A stretch of 18,721 nucleotides of DNA from positions 1 to 18,721 of the forward strand of contig VYDC01000132.1 in the NCBI GenBank assembly GCA_009843585.1, read 5' to 3'. The notes beneath the pieces are model-generated. The model searched no databases. It saw only the letters and a program-made list of their open reading frames with translations, and had not been told where the DNA came from. Position numbers and translations under genes: made by a program. Each line of letters starts with the position of its first letter. Position 1 is the first letter of the stretch. Source of the DNA: Chloroflexota bacterium. GTDB lineage: Bacteria > Chloroflexota > Dehalococcoidia > UBA2979. Positions 13,608 to 18,721 of this stretch are shown here, one piece after another.

Positions 13608-13624
13608 CGGGGATTTAACGTTCC
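13603..13624 (+). promoter_or_regulatory. Candidate Pho box upstream of pstC
   Basis: Two 11-bp units, GTTAACGGGGA and TTTAACGTTCC, each carry the core TTAACG (13604-13609 and 13615-13620), so the cores are 11 bp apart, the spacing PhoB-type regulators use on direct repeats. It is a conspicuous AT-rich patch in GC-rich DNA, 94 bp before pstC. No clear -10 box follows. Confidence 0.6.
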
Positions 13625-13717
13625 GGTCGGAGCCTCTGCGACGGGCGCGAGCGTGGCCGCGCCGAGCGTCCCCGCGGTCGGTGCGCGCCGGCGTGCGGTG
13701 GCGACGGTCGAGGAGGC

Positions 13718-14644
13718 ATGGTGGCGGCGAGCGCCAACCAGGTGCGATTCGCGCGCAATCGCCGACGTCACCTCATCGAACAGGCCATCGGAGGCGCGCT
13801 CTTCGCCTGCGCCTCCGTCACCGTCGTCACGACGGTCGGTATCGTCGTCATCCTCCTCGGCGAGGGCGCGACCTTCTTCCAGGACGTCTCGGTCATCGAG
13901 TTCCTCACCAACGACCGCTGGACGCCGCTCTTCGCCTCCAAGAACTTCGGGGTGCTGCCGCTCGTGTCGGGCACGCTGCTGATCGCGGTCGGCGCCTCTC
14001 TCGTGGCGCTGCCGATCGGCACCGTCTCGGCTGTCTTCCTCTCCGAGTACGCCTCGCCGCACGTGCGCGGCGTTGTGAAGCCCGTGCTCGAGGTGCTGGC
14101 GGGCATCCCGACCGTGGTCTACGGCTACTTCGCGCTCACCTTCATCACCCCGCTGCTGCGCGACTCGTTCTTCCCCGAGCTCGGACCGTTCAACGCGGTC
14201 TCCGCGATCGTCGTGGTCGGCGTGATGATCATCCCGATGGTCTCCTCGCTCTCCGACGACGCCATGCGGGCCGTTCCGGTCGCGCTGCGCGAGGGCGCCT
14301 ACGGAGTCGGCGCCACCCGATTCGAGGTGGTGACGCGCATCGTCCTCCCGGCGGCGCTCTCCGGCATCGTCGCCTCCTACCTGCTCGCGATATCGCGGGC
14401 GATCGGCGAGACGATGGCGGTCACGATCGCCGCCGGCGCGACGCCGCACCTCACCTTCAACCCGCTGGAGAGCGTCCAGACGATGACCGCGTACATCGTG
14501 CAGGTCTCGCTGGGCGACACCCCGCACGGCTCTCTCGAGTACCGCACGATCTTCGCGGTCGGCGCGACCCTCTTCACGATGACGCTCGGGATGAACATCA
14601 TCGCCAGGCGCGTCGTCGGGCGCTTCCAGGAGACCTACGAGTGA
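13718..14644 (+). CDS. pstC: PstC, phosphate ABC transporter permease
   Basis: One of the two membrane subunits of the high-affinity phosphate importer. The 308-residue product has six predicted transmembrane segments (about 26-48, 80-108, 122-145, 158-178, 213-240, 272-295) and the cytoplasmic EAA loop EGAYGVGATRFEVVTRIVLP (192-211), which contacts PstB. AISRAIGETMAV is typical of the family. The start is debatable: ATG 13718 lies only 1 bp after AGGAGG (13711-13716), so GTG 13721, 4 bp after it, or GTG 13742 may be preferred; all lie before the first conserved residue. Its TGA overlaps the pstA GTG. The 110 bp between phoR and pstC hold the Pho box and no other gene. No pstS precedes it. 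Confidence 0.93.
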   Translation: MVAASANQVRFARNRRRHLIEQAIGGALFACASVTVVTTVGIVVILLGEGATFFQDVSVIEFLTNDRWTPLFASKNFGVLPLVSGTLLIAVGASLVALPIGTVSAVFLSEYASPHVRGVVKPVLEVLAGIPTVVYGYFALTFITPLLRDSFFPELGPFNAVSAIVVVGVMIIPMVSSLSDDAMRAVPVALREGAYGVGATRFEVVTRIVLPAALSGIVASYLLAISRAIGETMAVTIAAGATPHLTFNPLESVQTMTAYIVQVSLGDTPHGSLEYRTIFAVGATLFTMTLGMNIIARRVVGRFQETYE

Positions 14645-15537
14645 GCGTCGAGTCGGCCTACCGGCCGCGCCTCGCCTACCGGCACGCCGTCGGCACCGCC
14701 TTCCGGTGGATCACCGCCGCCGGGGCGCTGCTCGGGATCGTGCTGCTCGCCCTGCTGCTCACCGACGTCGCGCGTGACGGGACGCGCCTGCTCTCGTGGG
14801 ACTTCCTGAACGCCTTCCCGTCGCGCTTCCCCGAGCAGGCCGGCTTCAAGGCCGCGCTCTGGGGCAGCATCTGGGTGATCGGCTTCACGGCCCTCTTGTC
14901 GTTCCCGATCGGGGTGGGCGCCGCCCTCTACCTCGAGGAGTACTCCGGCCGCGGGCGTCTGACGCGGCTGATCCAGCTCAACATCTCCAACCTCGCCGGC
15001 GTCCCGTCGATCGTCTTCGGCATCCTGGGCCTGCAGCTCTTCGTGCGCGGGACGCTCGGGTTCGGCCCCGATCTCGGCGGATTCGGCCGCTCGGTCATCG
15101 CCGGATCCCTCACACTCACGTTGCTGATCCTCCCCATCGTGATCGTCGCGGCACAGGAATCGGTGCGCGCCGTCCCCAGCTCGATCCGCGAGGCCTCCTA
15201 CGGGGTCGGCGCGACGCGCTGGCAGACCGTCTGGCACCACGTCCTGCCGCAGGCCCTGCCCGGCATCCTCACGGGGATGATCCTCGCGCTCTCCCGCGCG
15301 ATCGGCGAGACGGCGCCCCTGATCATGATCGGCGCCCTCACCTTCGTCGCCTTCGTGCCCGAGGGGCCGGGCGATCCCTTCACGGCGATGCCGATCCAGA
15401 TCTTCAACTGGGTCGGCCGGCCCCAGGCGGACTTCCGGGACCTCGCGGCAACAGGGATCATCGTGCTCCTCGTCGTCCTGCTCGCGATGAACGCCGTCGC
15501 CGTGTACGTCCGACAGCGGACGCAGCGCAATGTCTGA
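14641..15537 (+). CDS. pstA: PstA, phosphate ABC transporter permease
   Basis: Second membrane subunit of the phosphate importer, pairing with PstC. The 298-residue product shows six hydrophobic segments (the first at about 23-43), NLAGVPSIVFGILGLQLF, and the EAA loop EASYGVGATRWQTVWHHVLP (184-203) followed by LSRAIGETAPLIMIGA. GTG 14641 overlaps the pstC stop as GTGA, so both permeases are made in equal amounts by coupling. Its own stop lies 8 bp into the longest possible pstB frame. Confidence 0.93.
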   Translation: MSVESAYRPRLAYRHAVGTAFRWITAAGALLGIVLLALLLTDVARDGTRLLSWDFLNAFPSRFPEQAGFKAALWGSIWVIGFTALLSFPIGVGAALYLEEYSGRGRLTRLIQLNISNLAGVPSIVFGILGLQLFVRGTLGFGPDLGGFGRSVIAGSLTLTLLILPIVIVAAQESVRAVPSSIREASYGVGATRWQTVWHHVLPQALPGILTGMILALSRAIGETAPLIMIGALTFVAFVPEGPGDPFTAMPIQIFNWVGRPQADFRDLAATGIIVLLVVLLAMNAVAVYVRQRTQRNV

Positions 15538-15604
15538 CGCGCGCGCCGAAGGGGCGCCGGCCGAGAGCGTCGACGGGCTCCACGCGGCAGGAGGGGAGGA
15601 TGTT

Positions 15605-16504
15605 ATGGTCGGAACGATTCCGGAGGGAGCACGGCCGCTCCCTCAGAAGGCTCCTGGGGCTCCTCTGATGTCGTCCGGAACCGGCACTCCCATCGCCTCC
15701 CCGGCGCCTGCAGCGAAGCCGCCCATCGACGTCGACGTCCCCGACCCGATCGTCGAGATCCGCGACTTCGACCTCTGGTACGGGAAGTTCCAAGCGCTGG
15801 AGGGGGTGAGCCTCCGCGTTCCTCGCAACCAGATCACCGCCCTCATCGGGCCGTCCGGCTGCGGGAAGACCACGCTCCTGCGCTCCATCAACCGGATGAA
15901 CGACCTGATCCCCTACGTGCGGGCCCGGGGCGAGATCGCCGTCGACGGCCGCAACATCTATGACCCGGGAGTCGATCCGGTGGAGGTCCGGCGCGTCATC
16001 GGGATGGTCTTCCAGAAGCCGAACCCGTTCCCGAAGTCGATCCACCAGAACGTCGCCTTCGGCGCGCGCATCAACGGCTATCGCGGCGACATCGACGAGC
16101 TCGTCGAGCGCGCCCTGAAGCAGGCGGCGCTCTGGGAGGAGGTGTCGGACAAGCTCTCCGAGTCGGGCCTGACGCTCTCCGGCGGGCAGCAGCAGAGGCT
16201 CTGCATCGCGAGGGCGATCGCCGTCTCGCCCGACATCGTCCTGATGGACGAGCCCTGCTCGGCCCTCGACCCGATCGCCACCCAGCGCATCGAGGACCTG
16301 ATGCGCAGGCTCGCCGAGGACTACACGATCGTCATCGTGACGCATAACATGCAGCAGGCGGCGCGCGTCTCCGACAGGACGGCGTTCATGCTCGCGGGCG
16401 ACGACCGCACGGGTCGCCTGATCGAGTACGGAACCACCGATCAGATCTTCAGCACGCCGCGGGATGAGAGGACCGAGGCGTACATCACGGGTCGGTTCGG
16501 CTAG
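15605..16504 (+). CDS. pstB: PstB, phosphate ABC transporter ATP-binding protein
   Basis: ATPase that powers phosphate import. Walker A is GPSGCGKTT (82-90), the ABC signature LSGGQQQR starts at L191, Walker B is IVLMDEPCSALDP with D215 and E216, and the switch histidine is H247 in VTHN. The frame opens at ATG 15530, overlapping the pstA stop, but no ribosome binding site lies there. ATG 15605 has AGGAGGGGAGGA (15589-15600) just upstream and is used here, giving 299 residues. That is still about 40 more than the usual 250-260; the extra is a Pro/Ala/Gly-rich N-terminal stretch before PDPIVEIRDFDLWYG. ATG 15668 would shorten it by another 21. PhoU follows 44 bp downstream. Confidence 0.92.
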   Translation: MVGTIPEGARPLPQKAPGAPLMSSGTGTPIASPAPAAKPPIDVDVPDPIVEIRDFDLWYGKFQALEGVSLRVPRNQITALIGPSGCGKTTLLRSINRMNDLIPYVRARGEIAVDGRNIYDPGVDPVEVRRVIGMVFQKPNPFPKSIHQNVAFGARINGYRGDIDELVERALKQAALWEEVSDKLSESGLTLSGGQQQRLCIARAIAVSPDIVLMDEPCSALDPIATQRIEDLMRRLAEDYTIVIVTHNMQQAARVSDRTAFMLAGDDRTGRLIEYGTTDQIFSTPRDERTEAYITGRFG

Positions 16505-16548
16505 TCCGGAGTCTCCGGGCGGACGAGCGACTCTCGACGGGGGACAGG

Positions 16549-17214
16549 ATGCCGCGGGAGGGATTTCACCGCGACCTCGAGCTGCTCCAGGACCAGATGC
16601 TCGAGCTGGGGTCGATGGTCGACCGCGCCATCGACCGCGCCCTCACCGCGCTCCTCGAGCGCAACATCCCGCTGGCCGAGGCCGTCGTTCGCGACGACGG
16701 CGAGGTCAACCGCATGCGCTACGACATCGACACCGAATGCCTCGCCCTGCTCGCGCAGCAGGCACCGGTCGCCGGCGACCTCCGCGTCATCGTCTCCGTG
16801 CTCTCCATCGTCGGGGAGCTCGAGCGCATCGGCGACCACGCCGAGGGGATCGCGCGGATCGTGATCATGATGGCGGACGAGCCGCTCGTGAAGCCGCTCG
16901 TCGACATCCCGCGCATGGCCGACCGCGCGCAGCAGATGCTGCGCGACTCGCTCACCGCCTTCACGGAGCGAGACGTGGAGGCGGCGTACCGCGTCGGGGA
17001 GGCGGACGACGTCGTCGACGAGCTGCAGGAGCGCGTCTACCACGACCTCGTCGAGATCATGCTGCGCGACCCCAGCGCCGTCCTCCCGTGCACGCACCTG
17101 CTCTGGGTCTCGCACAACCTCGAGCGCATCGCCGACCGCGCCACCAACGTCGCCGAGCGCGCCGTCTTCGCGGCGACCGGCACGCAGACCGAGATGAACA
17201 TCTCCACCTACTAG
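16549..17214 (+). CDS. phoU: PhoU, phosphate transport and signalling regulator
   Basis: Peripheral helical protein that restrains both the Pst importer and PhoR when phosphate is plentiful. It has the two three-helix-bundle repeats of the family, each with its metal-binding acidic cluster: E92-RIG-D96-HAEG in the first half and E192-RIA-D196-RATN in the second. QAPVAGDLRVIVS is a standard PhoU stretch. The 221-residue length is normal. ATG 16549 has GGGGGA (16539-16544) 4 bp upstream. It is the last gene of the phosphate cluster; the 122 bp after it carry a new promoter. Confidence 0.93.
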   Translation: MPREGFHRDLELLQDQMLELGSMVDRAIDRALTALLERNIPLAEAVVRDDGEVNRMRYDIDTECLALLAQQAPVAGDLRVIVSVLSIVGELERIGDHAEGIARIVIMMADEPLVKPLVDIPRMADRAQQMLRDSLTAFTERDVEAAYRVGEADDVVDELQERVYHDLVEIMLRDPSAVLPCTHLLWVSHNLERIADRATNVAERAVFAATGTQTEMNISTY

Positions 17215-17284
17215 CATCCGGCCGGCCCTCGGGGCGTGTGCTCATCCCCGCGTCCGCGCCCACCGGGCCGCCTTCCCCGCGCGC

Positions 17285-17290
17285 TAGAAT
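17285..17290 (+). promoter_or_regulatory. -10 box of the acyl-CoA dehydrogenase gene
   Basis: TAGAAT, one mismatch from TATAAT. Transcription would begin near 17297 and give a leader of about 40 nt with the ribosome binding site AGAGGGAG (17321-17328). No -35 hexamer is recognisable. Confidence 0.55.
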
Positions 17291-17336
17291 CGCCAAACGG
17301 AGCGCGCCGGGAGCGCGCGCAGAGGGAGACCGGCAG

Positions 17337-18560
17337 ATGGAGTGGTTGGACTCGCCCGATCAGGCCAACTTCCGCGCACAGGTGCGCGCGGTGATCGAGT
17401 CGCGGCTTCCCGCCCGCTACCGCGAGATGGCGGCCTCCGACGCGCCCACGGAGGAGCAGCCCTGGCAGGTGGACCGCATCTCGGAGGACCCGGAGCACCG
17501 CGCCGCCGCCGAGGAGTGGCGCGCGGCGCTCGCCACGCGGGGATGGGTGGCGCCGCACTGGCCCCGGGAGTACGGCGGCGCCGGCCTCTCGCCGATGAAC
17601 CAGTTCATCCTCAGCGAGGAGATGGCGCGCGCCGGCGCGCCGCGCGTCGGCGGCACCGGGGTCGGCATTCTGGGGCCCGCGCTGATCATCCACGGCTCCG
17701 AGGAGCAGAAGCGCGAGCACCTGCCCAGGATCCTCTCCGGCGAGCGCGTCTGGGCGCAGGGCTTCTCCGAGCCGGGAGCCGGCTCCGACCTCGCCTCCCT
17801 GCAGACCCGCGCCGTGCGCGACGGCGACGAGTGGGTCATCAACGGTCAGAAGATCTGGACGACGCTCGCGCACACGGTCGACTGGCTCTTCGCTCTGGTA
17901 CGCACCGACCCGGAGGCGCCGAAGCACCGCGGCATCAGCTTCCTGATGATGGACAAGGCGACGCCCGGCATCACCGTGCGCCCGCTGATCAATGCGGCGT
18001 TCCGCCACAACTTCAACGAGACCTTCTTCGAGGACGTCCGCGTCCCCGCCTCGCACCTCGTCGGGGAGGAGAACCGCGGCTGGTACGTCGCGATGACGCT
18101 GATGGACTTCGAGCGCTCCAACGTGGGGGGCGCGATCGCGCTGGAGCGCGCGGTGCGCCGTCTCGCGGACTACGCCGGGAGCGAGGCCCGCGAGCGCGCC
18201 CGCCTCACGCGGCTGCCGGCGCTGCGGCAGCTGCTGACCGGCCACCTGATCGAGGCGCACGTCCAGCTCAACTTCTCGCTGCGCATCGTCTCGATCCAGG
18301 CCCGCGGCGACGTGCCGAACCACGAAGCCTCGATCAACAAGCTATTCGGCTCGGAGGCCTCCCAGCGCCTGACGAACACGGCGACCAAGCTCTTCGGCCT
18401 CTACTCGAACCTCTGGGACGAGGACGAGCCGCTCTCGCCGATGCAGGGGTCGGTGGCACAGGAGTACTGCAACCAGATCCAGAACACGATCGCGGCCGGC
18501 ACCTCCGAGATACAGCGCAACGTGATCGCGACCAGGGGCCTGGGACTCCCCCGGGCGTAG
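17337..18560 (+). CDS. Acyl-CoA dehydrogenase family flavoprotein
   Basis: FAD enzyme that introduces an alpha-beta double bond into an acyl-CoA, passing electrons to electron-transfer flavoprotein. The 407 residues hold an N-terminal helical domain with WVAPHWPREYGGAGLSP, the middle beta domain with QGFSEPGAGSDLASL and VINGQKIWTT, and the C-terminal helical domain ending AAGTSEIQRNVIATRGLG. The glutamate used as catalytic base by medium-chain enzymes is alanine (A387) here, while E259 in LMDFERSN sits where isovaleryl- and long-chain enzymes carry theirs, so activity is probably retained. ATG 17337 has AGAGGGAG 8 bp upstream. It stands alone after phoU with its own promoter. It resembles actinobacterial FadE proteins, some of which work only as heteromers; the substrate cannot be told. 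Confidence 0.9.
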   Translation: MEWLDSPDQANFRAQVRAVIESRLPARYREMAASDAPTEEQPWQVDRISEDPEHRAAAEEWRAALATRGWVAPHWPREYGGAGLSPMNQFILSEEMARAGAPRVGGTGVGILGPALIIHGSEEQKREHLPRILSGERVWAQGFSEPGAGSDLASLQTRAVRDGDEWVINGQKIWTTLAHTVDWLFALVRTDPEAPKHRGISFLMMDKATPGITVRPLINAAFRHNFNETFFEDVRVPASHLVGEENRGWYVAMTLMDFERSNVGGAIALERAVRRLADYAGSEARERARLTRLPALRQLLTGHLIEAHVQLNFSLRIVSIQARGDVPNHEASINKLFGSEASQRLTNTATKLFGLYSNLWDEDEPLSPMQGSVAQEYCNQIQNTIAAGTSEIQRNVIATRGLGLPRA

Positions 18561-18599
18561 CCACGGGCCGAGGCGTAGCGCGCGCCGCGCGCGGCCGCG

Positions 18600-18619
18600 G
18601 GCGGCGGATCTCCGCCGCC
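18600..18619 (+). terminator. Hairpin after the acyl-CoA dehydrogenase gene
   Basis: GGCGGCGG-ATCT-CCGCCGCC, a perfect 8-bp stem (9 bp with a 2-base loop), 39 bp after the stop codon. No T-run follows. It also lies 5 bp before the next -10 box, so a regulatory role for the following gene is an alternative. Confidence 0.5.
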
Positions 18620-18624
18620 GCTGC

Positions 18625-18630
18625 TACCAT
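18625..18630 (+). promoter_or_regulatory. -10 box of the last gene
   Basis: TACCAT, giving a predicted start near 18637 and a leader of about 24 nt with GGGGAG (18648-18653) as ribosome binding site. Confidence 0.4.
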
Positions 18631-18660
18631 CGCCGCCGTATCCCTTCGGGGAGATGCCGC

Positions 18661-18721
18661 ATGGCGACAGAACGCCCCCCTCTCTGGACACGCCGGCGCC
18701 TCCTCACGCTGATGGGCGCGA
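18661..18721 (+). CDS. Start of an unknown protein with a twin-arginine-like signal (cut by the window edge)
   Basis: Only the first 20 codons are present (MATERPPLWTRRRLLTLMGA). ATG 18661 has GGGGAG 7 bp upstream and a TACCAT box before that, so it looks like a real gene start. The RRRLLTLMGA stretch resembles a Tat (RR-x-x-L) signal peptide entering its hydrophobic part, which suggests an exported or membrane-anchored protein. The function cannot be read from this fragment. Confidence 0.55.
   Translation, partial: MATERPPLWTRRRLLTLMGA

Noticed and set aside
15530..15604. ATG 15530 as the pstB start
   Set aside because: It overlaps the pstA stop, which is attractive, but lacks a ribosome binding site and adds 25 residues without family similarity; ATG 15605 has a strong site. 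Kept only as an alternative.
17215..17284. Terminator after phoU
   Set aside because: Only weak, interrupted GC stems are present between 17215 and 17284 and there is no T-run, so I do not call one.
1..18721. CRISPR array, insertion sequence, prophage, tRNA or rRNA
   Set aside because: No regularly spaced repeats, transposase or integrase motifs, or tRNA/rRNA-like segments were seen by eye; gene content and codon use are uniform housekeeping.

Overview
The window is 18.7 kb of very GC-rich bacterial DNA with almost every base in genes and nearly all third codon positions G or C. GTG is used as a start as often as ATG. It reads as a chromosomal housekeeping region. I see no mobile element, CRISPR array, tRNA or rRNA. 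The mix of an RRM-type RNA-binding protein, tandem KAS II genes, a CYTH-CHAD protein, apparently leaderless promoters and a phoBR-pstCAB-phoU block suggests Chloroflexota, with a high-GC actinobacterial lineage as the alternative. No marker gene settles this.

Left part (1-8330): a truncated folD leaves on the minus strand. Divergent from it runs acpS, a fused NAD(P)HX epimerase/dehydratase, fabD, two tandem fabF-type synthases and recJ, with gaps of 3-71 bp or GTGA overlaps. The theme is fatty-acid synthesis: AcpS charges the acyl carrier protein, FabD loads malonyl groups and two condensing enzymes elongate. Nnr and RecJ do metabolite repair and DNA repair. No acpP, fabG or fabZ is present.

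Middle (8331-11614): a CYTH-CHAD protein runs towards a minus-strand RRM protein, and the two share a perfect hairpin terminator. Between the RRM gene and a divergent metal-dependent cyclase/hydrolase lies a 324-bp intergenic region rich in perfect inverted repeats. It also holds a 44-codon open frame whose stop overlaps the RRM start.

Right part (11615-17214): a phosphate-response cluster, phoB-phoR-pstC-pstA-pstB-phoU. A candidate Pho box (two TTAACG cores 11 bp apart) overlaps the phoR stop just upstream of pstC. The phosphate-binding protein gene pstS is not in the window. The order implies a sensor/regulator pair that controls the phosphate importer next to it, with PhoU linking importer and kinase. 

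Right end (17215-18721): an acyl-CoA dehydrogenase with its own promoter. Its catalytic glutamate appears to sit at the isovaleryl-CoA-dehydrogenase position. After it comes the first 20 codons of a gene with a twin-arginine-like N-terminus, cut by the window edge.

I found no clearly new multi-gene system. The observations most worth following are the operator-like palindrome between two leaderless promoters, the structured intergenic region around the RRM gene, the candidate Pho box, and the altered active-site motifs in the CYTH, cyclase and dehydrogenase proteins.
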